From: Prochlorococcus sp. AG-402-A08
GTDB lineage: Bacteria; Cyanobacteriota; Cyanobacteriia; PCC-6307; Cyanobiaceae
Assembly (NCBI GenBank): GCA_003279585.1
Contig: QCHH01000003.1
Coordinates: 34,526-98,525 of the forward strand
DNA length: 64,000 nt
Direction of reading: 5' to 3'
Shown here piece by piece: positions 29,909 to 39,354 of the stretch. The translations under genes were made by a program, and so were the position numbers. The notes beneath the pieces were generated by a model. It was given only the letters and a program-made list of their open reading frames with translations. It did not search any database and was not told the DNA's origin. How positions within the stretch are numbered: the stretch's first letter is position 1; each line of letters starts with the position of its first letter.

Positions 29909-30712
29909 TTAATTTCTTCCTCCTACAATTACTGGAACATTTCCAGATTTAGATCCTGGCAAAGCAGGAACTACTTGAGTCTCCCCGTTCCATTTATCTA
30001 AAAATAATTTGAAAAGGACTTGATCATCAAGACTTTTATTTAAGGTGTCATATCTCAAAGCTTCCTGCTCAGCAATTTTAACTTCAGTTTGGGCTCTTAA
30101 TAATTGCTGCTCAGCAATCTGTTTTTGTTCAATTGCAGCTCGATATTCATCTGCAATTGTCAAACCTGTTAAATCAAGAGCTTGAACATCAACATAATCA
30201 AACTTATTCAGTTCATCAGCTACTGTTTGCTCAACCAACTCAGAGATATCACTCCAAGAGCTAGCTATAGTGACTAACTCATACTTGGAGAAAACTGATT
30301 TAAGAGCTTTAAGTAGTGAGGGTTGAATAATCCTGTTATAAATCTCTCTATCGTTATAAGAGATAGTTTTAAATACTCTCCCTGCCTCATTAGGCTTTAG
30401 AGCATATTTAACAGTTGCAGTTGCGGAAATAACTTGCAGATCTTTCGTCAATGAGTCAAACTTCTCTGGTCTAACTTGAGTCTGAACATTAAAAGGATAA
30501 GTATTTTGAACGAAAGGGACTTTAAAATTCAAACCAGGGCTACGCGGTTTACCACTTACTTTTCCTAATGTTGTCACAACTGAAACTTGACCAGCAGGGA
30601 CAACAAAAAATGATTGAGTAAGAAGCAAAAAACCAGTAAAGGAGAGAACAAGTAGAAGAGTTGTTGTTCCACCTGGTCCATTCGGAGTCACATTACGAAA
30701 TGGAGTTGTCAT
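29909..30712 (-). CDS. Prohibitin/SPFH-family membrane protein
   Basis: The 267-residue protein has one N-terminal membrane segment (about residues 17-38) and an SPFH/Band-7 domain. The domain starts VVPAGQVSVVTTLGKVSG and includes PGLNFKVPFVQNTYPFNVQTQ. A long charged helix follows (EYRAAIEQKQIAEQQLLRAQ) and the end is Gly-rich. Bacterial prohibitins form ring-like assemblies that often hold membrane proteases such as FtsH; in cyanobacteria they are linked to thylakoid protein quality control. The start ATG at 30712 lies close to the membrane segment. It converges with hemL at a shared terminator. Confidence 0.92.
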   Translation of the reverse strand: MTTPFRNVTPNGPGGTTTLLLVLSFTGFLLLTQSFFVVPAGQVSVVTTLGKVSGKPRSPGLNFKVPFVQNTYPFNVQTQVRPEKFDSLTKDLQVISATATVKYALKPNEAGRVFKTISYNDREIYNRIIQPSLLKALKSVFSKYELVTIASSWSDISELVEQTVADELNKFDYVDVQALDLTGLTIADEYRAAIEQKQIAEQQLLRAQTEVKIAEQEALRYDTLNKSLDDQVLFKLFLDKWNGETQVVPALPGSKSGNVPVIVGGRN

Positions 30713-30847
30713 AAAAAAGTTTATCTAATAAGATTTTATGTTGGTTTAGAGAATATTGCGAAAATTGTTAGATAGAAAAAATAATTACCTTATATTTAGA
30801 TTGATAAAAATGAGTTTTGATTGATAAAAGTATCCTTCACTATCACC

Positions 30848-31042
30848 CTAAATTATCTCTTTAGCAATTCGCAAAACCTCTAAGTATAATTCTTCGTCAA
30901 TCTCTCTAATATCATATTCAGTAGGCATCGCACCATGCTTATACTCATGAACAGTCATCCAACATGTTCTTTCTAATTCTTGTTTTGATTTTCCAGATAA
31001 GTGAATTGCTCTCTTAGAAAGTTTTTCTATTAATGGATCCAT
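30848..31042 (-). CDS. Small conserved hypothetical protein
   Basis: I cannot name this 64-residue soluble protein. It has a basic first helix (IEKLSKRAIHLSGKSKQELERTCW) and an acidic second half (YDIREIDEELYLEVLRIAKEI), with a central HEYKHGAMPTEYD. No signal or membrane segment is present. It is read in the same direction as, and between, yajQ and the prohibitin-like gene, about 42 bp after yajQ ends. A modest AT-rich promoter region could lie in the gap. Confidence 0.65.
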   Translation of the reverse strand: MDPLIEKLSKRAIHLSGKSKQELERTCWMTVHEYKHGAMPTEYDIREIDEELYLEVLRIAKEII

Positions 31043-31084
31043 AACAAAAAATCTTTATAGCTAAAGTTTATAGATATTAATTTA

Positions 31085-31582
31085 CTATCTATAATTTTGA
31101 AATTGAAGAGCTATCTCCAAATCGCTTTCCTTCTTCTTAATTAAATTAATTGCAGATTGCAAATCATCTTTATTTTTACCTGTGATTCTTAAACTATCAC
31201 CTTGTATTGACACAGTTACTTTCTTCAAATTATCTCGAACCAACTTGCTTAATTTTTTTGAATTGTCTTGAGATAACCCTTTCCTTAATTTAACAATCTG
31301 CATTACCAGATTTCCCCCTATAGTTTCAATCTTTTGAAAATCAAATATCTTTAATGATAAATTTCTCTTAGTGGCTTTCTGTAATAAAATATCTTTTACA
31401 GATTCGATTGTCATATCACTTAGAGAGACAATAGATAATTCATCTTCTTTAATATCTATTTTTGTCTTTGAGTCTTTCAGATCATATCTTTGATCCACTT
31501 CTCTCCTCAATTGATCAATAGCATTTACTAATTCCTGCTGATCAAATTCTGAAACAACGTCAAAAGAGTAAGAAGAAGGCAT
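31085..31582 (-). CDS. YajQ family nucleotide-binding protein
   Basis: The 165-residue protein begins PSSYSFDVVSEFDQQELVNAIDQL, as YajQ proteins do. It carries the internal repeats of the two ferredoxin-like domains: YDLKDSKTKIDIKEDEL, KRNLSLKIFDFQKIETIGG and VSIQGDSLRITGKNKDDLQSAI. Members have been reported to bind RNA and cyclic di-GMP and to influence regulation. The role in Prochlorococcus is unknown. It lies between a DprA-like gene and a small hypothetical on the same strand, with about 120 bp upstream. Confidence 0.93.
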   Translation of the reverse strand: MPSSYSFDVVSEFDQQELVNAIDQLRREVDQRYDLKDSKTKIDIKEDELSIVSLSDMTIESVKDILLQKATKRNLSLKIFDFQKIETIGGNLVMQIVKLRKGLSQDNSKKLSKLVRDNLKKVTVSIQGDSLRITGKNKDDLQSAINLIKKKESDLEIALQFQNYR

Positions 31583-31703
31583 AAAAATTTCTCTTTGTTT
31601 CCACCATTTTATGAAGAAAAAGCAAAATTGCTTATAAATATGCTTTTAAGATTTTTCGTAGGCTTAAACCTATCTCTTAAAAGATGCTTTCTGTAGTTGA
31701 AAA

Positions 31704-32222
31704 TCAATCAAAAAACATAAGACTCACAACTTTTCCCATATCTTCAGCACTATGACAACTACTCAATAATGTTTCACTGTCATGAAATGCAAAGCAAATC
31801 AATTGATCACATCTATTAATAATTTCTTGATTACAAAGACTACTTGCCATTGGTAAAGGTAAATCATTATTGTCCTCTTTCTCTATTAAATGTAAAACGC
31901 TACCAAGAAGATCCTTTACCTCAGCAGTTTGCCTATCAAGAGACTGAGGCAACAAAACAGTCAAGAGAGAAGGATTAACTTCTAAAACCGCTCTAATTAC
32001 TGCAGCATTTACACCTTGAGAACCTGAAGTAATTATCGAATGTCCCTCTTGAGCCAAAGACCTTGCAATTAATTCGACTATATGGATAGAGACAACAGGA
32101 ACATGTCTGCTCCCTAAAAAGGCAATCCTTCTTTTACCCTCGTTTTTCAACAAGGCCAATTCCTGAGCGAGAGTATCAACTCGTCCCAATGCAGGAAGAT
32201 CGAGTGATCGACTCAAGGACAT
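31704..32222 (-). CDS. DprA/LOG-like Rossmann-fold protein
   Basis: The 172-residue protein has a single Rossmann domain: RRIAFLGSRHVPVVSIHIVELIA, then EGHSIITSGSQGVNAAVIRAVL with the nucleotide-binding Gly pattern, LTVLLPQSLDRQTAEVKDLL, and INRCDQLICFAFHDSETL. It resembles a minimal DprA (the recombination mediator used in transformation) or LOG-like protein. The Rossmann part of full DprA is longer and carries GSRGID-type motifs; GSQGVNA here is similar. It lacks N-terminal and C-terminal DprA domains, so function is uncertain. It follows a P-loop/DRTGG gene by 40 bp and may be in its operon. Confidence 0.75.
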   Translation of the reverse strand: MSLSRSLDLPALGRVDTLAQELALLKNEGKRRIAFLGSRHVPVVSIHIVELIARSLAQEGHSIITSGSQGVNAAVIRAVLEVNPSLLTVLLPQSLDRQTAEVKDLLGSVLHLIEKEDNNDLPLPMASSLCNQEIINRCDQLICFAFHDSETLLSSCHSAEDMGKVVSLMFFD

Positions 32223-32262
32223 ACTAATTCAGATAACTTAAAGGTAGCCACTATTAATGAAC

Positions 32263-33354
32263 TCAAGAAGAAATTCCTAAAGTTTTAAAGATTCGATCAA
32301 GATCACAATGTTCTTGTACTAATCGAAAAGCATAGGTAGCTTTCACTGTCTCATGAAGACGAACATGGCCAAAAGCTTGCTCAATAACCTCAACTGTTGA
32401 GAGAGTATCTCTATCAACTTTTAGTAATGGGACGTCCAACTCTTCAGATCTATTAATTAATTGTGGTAGTGGTTCTCCAGCACCTGTCAGTATTAGACAT
32501 TGAGTAGAGGCTTCCAAAGCAGCCAATTGAATATCTGTTCGATCAGCTCCTGTCACTACGGCCATATTGCGCCTTCTTCGAAAAAATTCCATTGCAGAAT
32601 TAACACTCATCGCGCCAATACTCAAAGTCTCGACCATTAGCTCAAGCCTGTCAGAGCAACAAATAACTCGTGCATTTAAACGTCTCACCAATTCTTCAAC
32701 AGTGACACTCCTCAATAAAGGGGATCTAGGCATTACGCCAAAAACATCTAAACCTAGTGACTTAAGGGATGGAACTATATTTTCTTTAATATCCTTGATT
32801 TGATCAGGGTTAACAGCATTTAAGATAACACCACTTAAATGATCTCCTAATTGATGTTTAGCTTCTAACAAAGGTTCAACACTTCTACTATCTTGCCAAA
32901 AATGTGCGAGTAGTACTTTAGCTTTTAGACCTTTAGCAAGTTGGCTAAGGCTTAATCCATACAAAAGTCCCTCATGCAAACTGCCTGCTGCTTCAAGAAT
33001 ATTGATAGTCTCACTGGAGGAATCAAGAGATAGTTTTAACTCTTCAAATTTAATACCAGAGTCTAGAACATTCCCTTGAATCCTCTCTTCAGCAGTAGAG
33101 GCAGCCAAAAGATGAATGGAAGGAATTAATTTATCAGCAGATAATTTTAATGTCTCTCCAACAAACCTGACATCATCATCAATCATATCTTGAATATCTC
33201 CTTTTTCAGAGACATTTAATTCAAGGCTTGTGGCTAATGGTTTCCCAAATCTAACTAAATGATTTGAAGCAATTAAATTTCTTGCTATGCCAAGTACTAA
33301 TGCTGACTTACCACTAAATGGTTCACATGATCCAATTAGAAAGGTCTTGCTCAT
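32263..33354 (-). CDS. P-loop (CobB/CobQ-like) and DRTGG-domain protein
   Basis: The 363-residue protein starts TFLIGSCEPFSGKSALVLGIA, with the P-loop Gly-Lys-Ser. It has an AAA-type dethiobiotin-synthetase/CobB-like fold to about residue 210. A DRTGG domain follows (VTGADRTDIQLAALEASTQC, LLKVDRDTLSTVEVIEQAF). The same pairing of domains forms the N-terminal regulatory half of long phosphotransacetylases such as E. coli Pta. Here it stands alone without the acetyltransferase domain, as in many cyanobacteria. Its ligand is unknown. It is upstream of the DprA-like gene, with 40 bp between them. Confidence 0.85.
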   Translation of the reverse strand: MSKTFLIGSCEPFSGKSALVLGIARNLIASNHLVRFGKPLATSLELNVSEKGDIQDMIDDDVRFVGETLKLSADKLIPSIHLLAASTAEERIQGNVLDSGIKFEELKLSLDSSSETINILEAAGSLHEGLLYGLSLSQLAKGLKAKVLLAHFWQDSRSVEPLLEAKHQLGDHLSGVILNAVNPDQIKDIKENIVPSLKSLGLDVFGVMPRSPLLRSVTVEELVRRLNARVICCSDRLELMVETLSIGAMSVNSAMEFFRRRRNMAVVTGADRTDIQLAALEASTQCLILTGAGEPLPQLINRSEELDVPLLKVDRDTLSTVEVIEQAFGHVRLHETVKATYAFRLVQEHCDLDRIFKTLGISS

Positions 33355-33504
33355 TAATTAAAGATCTGATGTGAGATTAATAACTTTACAAGTTTAAGCT
33401 TTTTGAAAAAGTTCTCAACACTAAATCTGTATAAAATCCTATTTAGACAATTATTCTCCATTAATTCCTAATTTTTTTGCAAGAAATACAATGAATTTAG
33501 CTCA

Positions 33505-34254
33505 ATGAAGACAAAATTCTCTGACGAATCAAGGTTTAAAGGTTTAAAAATTGCCATAACTGGTGCAAATGGGACCCTAGGCAAATCACTTGTTAAAGAA
33601 CTGAAGGGGAAAGGGGCTTATGTCGTCGGATTAACTCATGCGAAAAAAAATAATAGTAATTCTGATGCCAGCACGCCGGACGAATGGATTATTTGGTCCT
33701 GTGGAAAAGAAGAACTCCTTTCAAACAGTCTTGCTAATGTTGATATTTTAATACTTAATCATGGATTTAATCCAAAAGAAATAATTGATTCAAATGAAAT
33801 AAATAAAGCGCTAGAAATAAATTGCCTTAGTCATTGGAGACTAATAGAAATATTTGAGGGTTTGGCTGTATCGAATAATGTAAATAAGTACAATTCAAAA
33901 GAGGTATGGGTAAATACATCTGAAGCCGAAATTCAAATAGCTTTTAGTCCTGTATATGAAATAACAAAACATCTAATAGGTGAACTTGTAAGTTTAAAAA
34001 AAAGTAAATTATTAATGGAAGAAAGAAATTCTTTTATTATCAAAAAATTAATCTTAGGTCCTTTTAAATCAAAATTAAATCCACAAGGGATAATGAACCC
34101 TGAATTTGTAGCAAAAAAAATAATAAAAAAAACAGAAAAAGATGATTATTTAATCATAGTATCTCCTAATCCAATAACATATTTATTAATGCCATCTGTT
34201 GAATTAATTAGAATATTGTATGCAAGATTTATAAAAAAAATCTATTCAAATTAA
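33505..34254 (+). CDS. Short-chain dehydrogenase/reductase-like protein
   Basis: The 249-residue protein is a classical SDR by pattern. The cofactor-binding loop is ITGANGTLGKSL, and the NAG-like motif is replaced by LNHGFNP. The catalytic YxxxK lies in SPVYEITKHL, and the conserved Ser would be in WVNTSEAE. The usual substrate-binding second half is short and diverges to a basic membrane-prone tail (PITYLLMPSVELIRILYARF). The substrate is unknown. It is read alone on the plus strand between two minus-strand genes, so it has its own promoter. Confidence 0.85.
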   Translation: MKTKFSDESRFKGLKIAITGANGTLGKSLVKELKGKGAYVVGLTHAKKNNSNSDASTPDEWIIWSCGKEELLSNSLANVDILILNHGFNPKEIIDSNEINKALEINCLSHWRLIEIFEGLAVSNNVNKYNSKEVWVNTSEAEIQIAFSPVYEITKHLIGELVSLKKSKLLMEERNSFIIKKLILGPFKSKLNPQGIMNPEFVAKKIIKKTEKDDYLIIVSPNPITYLLMPSVELIRILYARFIKKIYSN

Positions 34255-34269
34255 CCTCATTAAAAGGGA

Positions 34270-35109
34270 TCAATCTCCTCTATCAGTAAGAATCTCAAAA
34301 CCTTTTTTAGTTACTAAGACAGTATGCTCCCATTGAGCAGATAGATTTCCATCTTTTGTAATTACTGTCCATCCGTCACGAAGAGTCCTACAGTACTTTG
34401 AGCCAAGATTAATTATAGGTTCCACTGCAATAGTCATACCCTCTCGCAGAGTAACATTTGGCAAATCATTAGTTCTAAAATTAAATACCGAAGGCTCTTC
34501 ATGAAGATTCCGACCGACACCATGTCCGGTGTAATCTTCGACAATACTAAAGCCATTAGCTTTGACATAATCTTCTATAGCTCCTGCTATATCAAGAAGT
34601 TTATTTTGCGGCTTAATTTGTTGTATTCCAAGCATTAAAGCTTCTTTAGCAACTCTACTTAGTTCAATTGCTTTATCTGATGTATTACCTACGCATATAG
34701 TTATACAACTATCTCCATGATAACCATTATAAAAAGCTCCCGTATCTACTTTAAGCAAATCTCCATCATTAATAATTTTTGTCTTACTTGGTATTCCATG
34801 AACGACCTCGTTATTTATGCTTGAACATATGCTTCCTGGAAAACCATGATATCCTTTGAAGCTTGGCTCGGCACTATGATCTCTTATACGTTTTTCTGCA
34901 TATTTATCAAGATCCAAAGTAGACATTCCAGGTTTCACTAAGTCTCTAATTTCACTCAATACTGTTGCAACTATTTTACTAGATTTACGCATAATCTCTA
35001 TCTCTCTAGCAGACTTAATCTCCACTCCTCTCCTTTGTTTAATAACAGGGCCATAATTAATAGGAATTTTTGAGTTTGCAGAAGAAAGAAGATCAGAAAA
35101 AAGTTTCAT
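34270..35109 (-). CDS. map: Methionine aminopeptidase, type I
   Basis: Removes the initiator methionine from nascent proteins. The 279-residue protein has metal ligands in the segments [32 protein letters not shown] and [13 protein letters not shown]. The final ligand Glu is in [11 protein letters not shown]. The N-terminal extension of about 30 residues ([21 protein letters not shown]) precedes the catalytic domain, as in cyanobacterial and plastid forms. The conserved HGIPS substrate segment is present. It is convergent with the SDR gene, 15 bp apart, and divergent from rplS with about 300 bp between. Confidence 0.97.
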   Translation of the reverse strand: MKLFSDLLSSANSKIPINYGPVIKQRRGVEIKSAREIEIMRKSSKIVATVLSEIRDLVKPGMSTLDLDKYAEKRIRDHSAEPSFKGYHGFPGSICSSINNEVVHGIPSKTKIINDGDLLKVDTGAFYNGYHGDSCITICVGNTSDKAIELSRVAKEALMLGIQQIKPQNKLLDIAGAIEDYVKANGFSIVEDYTGHGVGRNLHEEPSVFNFRTNDLPNVTLREGMTIAVEPIINLGSKYCRTLRDGWTVITKDGNLSAQWEHTVLVTKKGFEILTDRGD

Positions 35110-35412
35110 TGTTTAGGGAAAAAGTAAAAATCTCAAAATTTCAATTTACCAACAAACTAATAATAGGTGAACCATGAAATATAGAGGGACAGTTTTATTA
35201 AAAAAATTCTTTTCTTTAATAAAATTTCCATATTAGAGAAATAAGGTAGAGAAAACTAATTTTTCTTTTAAATCATCAATTGATGGCTGCAAAAAGCTAA
35301 GTGGGAAAATTGACGTCAAAGCAGGTATGAAAAGACCAGATTTATAAAAAATTTTTAATTTGAGAAGCCAACGGTTACAATAAGTGTTCGGCCAAATTAA
35401 GAGTAATTGGTG

Positions 35413-35901
35413 ATGTCCGTTGATTCGAAAGAACCCTCATCAGAAGAGGTAAAAGTTGAAGGTGAATCAAATGCCTCAGAGGAGTCTGAAGTGAAAATTG
35501 CTTCTGAAACAAAATCTAAAGGGAAGAGAATTCCAATCAAAAAGCTCTCTCCTGCAGAAATAATAAAGACTTTTGAAGACGCACAACAAAGCAAAGATCT
35601 TCCTGATATCTATGTTGGAGATACTGTTCGTGTTGGTGTCCGAATAAGTGAGGGCAATAAAGAGCGGGTTCAACCATATGAAGGTGTTGTAATAGCAAAG
35701 AGGCATGGAGGAATTCATCAAACAATTACTGTAAGGAGAATTTTCCAAGGAATAGGAGTTGAAAGAATTTTTCTAGTTCACAGTCCACAAGTTGCATCCA
35801 TTAAGGTTGAACGCCGAGGTAAAGTAAGAAGAGCGAAGCTTTTCTACCTGCGTGAGCGAGTCGGCAAAGCCACACGCGTAAAGCAGCGCTTCGACCGCTG
35901 A
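35413..35901 (+). CDS. rplS: 50S ribosomal protein L19 with acidic N-terminal extension
   Basis: L19 sits at the interface between the ribosomal subunits. The core from about residue 46 has [39 protein letters not shown], the L19 signature around [20 protein letters not shown] and the ending [11 protein letters not shown]. About 45 Ser/Glu/Lys-rich residues precede it, unlike the compact E. coli protein. I place the start at the ATG at 35413; the TTG (35407) and GTG (35410) immediately upstream are in frame but unlikely. It is followed by tRNA-Trp. Confidence 0.96.
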   Translation: MSVDSKEPSSEEVKVEGESNASEESEVKIASETKSKGKRIPIKKLSPAEIIKTFEDAQQSKDLPDIYVGDTVRVGVRISEGNKERVQPYEGVVIAKRHGGIHQTITVRRIFQGIGVERIFLVHSPQVASIKVERRGKVRRAKLFYLRERVGKATRVKQRFDR

Positions 35902-35922
35902 GGTTTCGGCCTCCTCAATCAA

Positions 35923-35945
35923 AAGTCATTGGTTAACAATGACTT
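35923..35945 (+). other. Stem-loop between rplS and tRNA-Trp
   Basis: A 9-bp stem (35923-35931 with 35937-35945) has a 5-base loop but no T-run, so a terminator is doubtful. It might be a processing signal or end the rplS mRNA. Confidence 0.35.
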
Positions 35946-35961
35946 AAAGGGTATATAAAAT

Positions 35962-36034
35962 GCGCCGTTAGTTCAGTTGGTAGAACGCAGGTCTCCAAAA
36001 CCTGATGTCGGGGGTTCAAGTCCTCCACGGCGCG
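35962..36034 (+). tRNA. tRNA-Trp (anticodon CCA)
   Basis: Folds as a 73-nt cloverleaf. Acceptor strand GCGCCGT pairs with ACGGCGC before discriminator G. The anticodon stem is CAGGT/ACCTG with loop CTCCAAA, giving CCA, and the T-arm GGGGGTTCAAGTCCTCC is present. CCA is not encoded at the 3' end. It lies between rplS and a short gene. Confidence 0.96.
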
Positions 36035-36069
36035 TTCGAAAACCCTTTTTGCAGTTACTTTTTTAAAGA

Positions 36070-36258
36070 ATGGAGTTGGATCTTCAACCTGGCGATGTCG
36101 TAAAAGTTCTTGAGTCAGCCGCATTAGGCTGGGTCAGGGCTCGAGTTATTCGTGTGAAATCAGGTGGCCGTGTTGTGGTGCAAAGCGACCAAGGACGCGA
36201 GTTCACAGCTCGTGGGAACCAAGTTAGGCTCATAGAGCCTGCAGGTTTCCGTCCTTAA
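36070..36258 (+). CDS. Small KOW/SH3-like hypothetical protein
   Basis: The 62-residue protein reads LQPGDVVKVLESAALGWVRA, VIRVKSGGRVVVQSDQGREF and ARGNQVRLIEP. This short beta-strand pattern resembles a KOW or SH3-like barrel. Such small barrels often bind RNA or protein, and the neighbours (rplS, two tRNAs, gltX) are translation genes, but no function is established. It lies on the plus strand between tRNA-Trp and tRNA-Asp, with no signal or membrane segment. It appears to be a picocyanobacterial conserved hypothetical. Confidence 0.75.
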   Translation: MELDLQPGDVVKVLESAALGWVRARVIRVKSGGRVVVQSDQGREFTARGNQVRLIEPAGFRP

Positions 36259-36459
36259 AAAGCTATCTAGTTATTTAGTTTTATTTCATGAGCATCTCTC
36301 TTAAAAGAGAATTAGATTGAAAAAACCTTATAAAGATAGTTTTCTTAAGTCAACAATATTAATTCTTAGTTGACTAGAAGGCATTTTTAGGATGATACTC
36401 ATTGGGTCAATACAAAGGATTTTAAAAGAAAGATAAAATCCTTTTTAAGGCCCAAACCT

Positions 36460-36533
36460 GGGACCGTAGTTCAACTGGTTAGAGCACCGCCCTGTCACGG
36501 CGGAAGTTGCGGGTTCGAATCCCGTCGGTCCCG
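36460..36533 (+). tRNA. tRNA-Asp (anticodon GTC)
   Basis: A 74-nt cloverleaf. Acceptor GGGACCG pairs with CGGTCCC before discriminator G. The anticodon stem CCGCC/GGCGG has loop CTGTCAC, giving GTC. The T-arm GCGGGTTCGAATCCCGT is present. No CCA is encoded. It lies 21 bp upstream of the gltX start. Confidence 0.96.
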
Positions 36534-36554
36534 TATCTAAATCGAATTAAAACT

Positions 36555-37985
36555 TTGACAGTCAGGGTAAGATTGGCACCAAGTCCAACTGGAACACTTC
36601 ATCTAGGAACAGCAAGAACGGCATTATTTAACTGGCTATTTGCAAAAAAAGAAGGTGGGAGTTTTCTCTTGAGAATTGAAGATACTGATATTGAAAGATC
36701 AAAAGAAGAGTATATAAAAAATATATATGATGGGCTCCAATGGCTAGGAATCAACTGGGATGAACCACCAACAATTCAAAGTGAAAGAGTAAATGAACAC
36801 AAACAAATTATCAATACTCTTATCGATAAAGGATTTGCATACAAGTGTTATGCATCAGAAGCTGAACTAGATGAAATGAGAGAAACTCAAAAGAGAAATG
36901 GTTTAGCTCCAAAATATGACAATAGGCACAGAAACTTAACTCCAGAGCAAGAATCAGAATTTATAAAGATTGGAAGAGAACCTGTTATCAGATTCAAAAT
37001 CAGTGATCAAAAATTAATTTCCTGGAATGACTTGATTCGAGGGAAAATGACTTGGAGTGGGAAAGATTTAGGCGGTGATATGGTTATTGCAAGAAGAGCA
37101 CCAGCCAATTCAATTGGTGATCCCTTATACAATTTAGTTGTTGTCGCAGATGATTCGGCAATGAAAATCTCTCATGTAATAAGGGGAGAAGATCATCTAG
37201 CAAATACAGCGAAGCAAATTCTTCTTTACGAAGCTCTTGGTCTAAATATTCCCGTTTTTGCTCATACTCCTTTAATTCTTAATTCTGAGGGTAAAAAACT
37301 TTCAAAAAGGGATGGAGTTACTTCAATTTCTGAATTCAAACGAATGGGTTACACATCTGAAGCGATGGCAAATTATATGACTTTACTTGGGTGGTCTATT
37401 CCAGAGGGAATTAATGAAAGATTCAAAATTTCAGAAATTTCAGAGATTTTCAGTTTTAAAAAGGTTAATAAAGCTTCAGCAAAATTTGATTGGGACAAGT
37501 TGAACTGGCTCAACTCTCAAGTAATCCATGAAATGTCAGCCGAAACTCTATTAGAAAATTTAGATCCTTTGTTTCAAGAGAATGGATGGCATCTACCAAG
37601 TCAAGAATGGGGAATCAATCTCGCAGGCTTAATAGGACCATCCATGGTTCTTATTAATGATGGAGTTGATCAAGCTAAACCTTTTTTTGAAGAGCCAGAA
37701 TTAATTGATGATGGTAAAAAGCAATTGGAAATAAAAGAAGCATCAGTAATTTTAAAGTTTATTCTTCAAAAATTAGAAAGCTTAGATGCTTCAGTCTTTT
37801 CTAAACAGATAGCTATTGATTTGATTAATCAAGCTACAAAAAAATGCGAAGTAAAAAAAGGTCTTGTTATGAAAAGTCTCAGAGCTGCACTTTTTGGAAC
37901 TTTACATGGGCCTGATTTAATTCAAAGTTGGGTTTTACTCTCAAGATTCAGTAAAGATAGAACCCGAATTAGTCGGTTTATCTAG
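36555..37985 (+). CDS. gltX: Glutamyl-tRNA synthetase
   Basis: Charges tRNA-Glu, and in cyanobacteria it supplies Glu-tRNA for the 5-aminolevulinate pathway that hemL continues. The class I motifs are [15 protein letters not shown] (HIGH-like) and [10 protein letters not shown] (KMSKS-like). [13 protein letters not shown] and [14 protein letters not shown] are also present. The frame stays open back into tRNA-Asp, which cannot be coding there. I place the start at TTG 36555, giving (M)[12 protein letters not shown] and 476 residues. The stop overlaps the convergent antiporter gene by 45 bp. Confidence 0.96.
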   Translation: MTVRVRLAPSPTGTLHLGTARTALFNWLFAKKEGGSFLLRIEDTDIERSKEEYIKNIYDGLQWLGINWDEPPTIQSERVNEHKQIINTLIDKGFAYKCYASEAELDEMRETQKRNGLAPKYDNRHRNLTPEQESEFIKIGREPVIRFKISDQKLISWNDLIRGKMTWSGKDLGGDMVIARRAPANSIGDPLYNLVVVADDSAMKISHVIRGEDHLANTAKQILLYEALGLNIPVFAHTPLILNSEGKKLSKRDGVTSISEFKRMGYTSEAMANYMTLLGWSIPEGINERFKISEISEIFSFKKVNKASAKFDWDKLNWLNSQVIHEMSAETLLENLDPLFQENGWHLPSQEWGINLAGLIGPSMVLINDGVDQAKPFFEEPELIDDGKKQLEIKEASVILKFILQKLESLDASVFSKQIAIDLINQATKKCEVKKGLVMKSLRAALFGTLHGPDLIQSWVLLSRFSKDRTRISRFI

Positions 37986-39185
37986 ATCTTTATCTTCATC
38001 CAATAAACCCAACATTTTTGCTAACGGTTGAGCTGTTAAACCTTGTATGCCCACTGTCATTAAAATTGTTAAGAAAACTAATCCTTGAAGTTTTCCAGCG
38101 CCTAGAACACCTGCCTGTTCTAATCTAATGGAAAATAAAGAAGCCACTGCCGCAGTTACTATTCCACGCGGAGCCAACCAACCAAGAAATAATCTTTGTT
38201 TGTTTTCAAGAGGTAAACCATAAGTTGCTATTGATACAGCTATTGGCCTCACTACGATCATCAAAAAAAGTACGCAAGTAATACCTCCCCATCCCAAAGG
38301 ACTTAATTCCCCCCATGAAACGTCTGCTGCTAATAAAGGGAAAAGCATAGTTATGGCTAACTGAGCTAATTCTCTTATTAATTTATCAAGCTCATTGGCC
38401 TGAGTAGAAGGTCTTTGTCCGACAACAAAACCTGCGGCAACAGATGCAGGCAATCCTGATTCAGGTAATAACCATTCGCATACTCCATAAAGCAAAAAAA
38501 TCACACCAAGAGTTAGCTGCAATCTTATTCCTATATAGGGTTCTGATCGTAAGCGCTTCAAACCTTCTGAAAGCAATAGACCTGCAAGCAATCCAATTAA
38601 AACTCCTCCTCCAAGCCTTGAAAGCAAACCAAGGAATAGCTCTCTCCAGCCATGCAAATCTCCAACAATGAGCTCTAGCAACAAAAGTGCTAGCACTGCT
38701 CCAATAGGTTCGAGTATCAAGCCTTCAGCTTCAAGAACATCGCTTAATGGAGAGGCAAGTCGAATTTGTCGAACCAATGGGGTTACAACAGTTGGTCCAG
38801 TTGCAAGAACTATCGCACTGTAAACTCCTGCCACAGACCACCCAAGTCCTGCGAACCAATGAGCAGCAAAGAATCCAGCTGCCAATGAAATAATTAATCT
38901 AATTGAAGAAATTCTTAAAACTATTGACTTGATTGCCCCTCCTGGAAATCGAAGATTTAAACCGCCATCAAATAAAACAAGGCTTACCAATAAACCAACT
39001 ATTGTCTCCAACCCCTTACCTAGATCTAAAGGTTCAACCAATCCAAGACCTGATCTCCCAATCAACAAGCCAGATAGCAACAATAAAACCACCCCAGGAA
39101 GTCCTGTTAGCACTGAAAGTAATCTTGCTCCAGCTCCAGAAAAAACTGTGATACCCCAGAGCAAGCCCAGCCGCTCAGGAGTCAT
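37941..39185 (-). CDS. Cation:proton antiporter, CPA1-type
   Basis: The 414-residue integral membrane protein has about twelve hydrophobic segments. Family blocks are [32 protein letters not shown] and [20 protein letters not shown], then [20 protein letters not shown] and [18 protein letters not shown]. Classical CPA1 proteins carry TDP and ND in the two transport helices; here they read TGP and LE. TGPT occurs in one CPA1 subfamily that keeps an Asp in the second motif, so the Glu here is a further change. It probably exchanges Na+ or K+ for H+, but ion and direction are unknown. It converges on gltX. Confidence 0.88.
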   Translation of the reverse strand: MTPERLGLLWGITVFSGAGARLLSVLTGLPGVVLLLLSGLLIGRSGLGLVEPLDLGKGLETIVGLLVSLVLFDGGLNLRFPGGAIKSIVLRISSIRLIISLAAGFFAAHWFAGLGWSVAGVYSAIVLATGPTVVTPLVRQIRLASPLSDVLEAEGLILEPIGAVLALLLLELIVGDLHGWRELFLGLLSRLGGGVLIGLLAGLLLSEGLKRLRSEPYIGIRLQLTLGVIFLLYGVCEWLLPESGLPASVAAGFVVGQRPSTQANELDKLIRELAQLAITMLFPLLAADVSWGELSPLGWGGITCVLFLMIVVRPIAVSIATYGLPLENKQRLFLGWLAPRGIVTAAVASLFSIRLEQAGVLGAGKLQGLVFLTILMTVGIQGLTAQPLAKMLGLLDEDKDLDKPTNSGSIFTES

Positions 39186-39354
39186 AAATAACTAGCAATG
39201 AAGACATAAACGAGTATCCATTAAATCTACCTAAGAAAATAAATAAGTTAATAAGCTGATTTTAATTAAATATTCTTATAGACTAGCAACCATTTAATCC
39301 AAAAATAATTTATAAATTCTAATTTAGAAATTGATGACAAAGCCAATTAAGAAA

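Noticed and set aside
35407..35412. In-frame TTG and GTG codons just upstream of the rplS ATG
   Set aside because: They would extend L19 by only two residues and are weaker starts than the ATG at 35413.
35962..36533. Genomic island integrated at tRNA-Trp or tRNA-Asp
   Set aside because: No integrase, direct repeats or composition change next to either tRNA.
36507..36554. Upstream extension of gltX into tRNA-Asp
   Set aside because: The DNA is a perfect tRNA, so it cannot also be the natural N-terminus.
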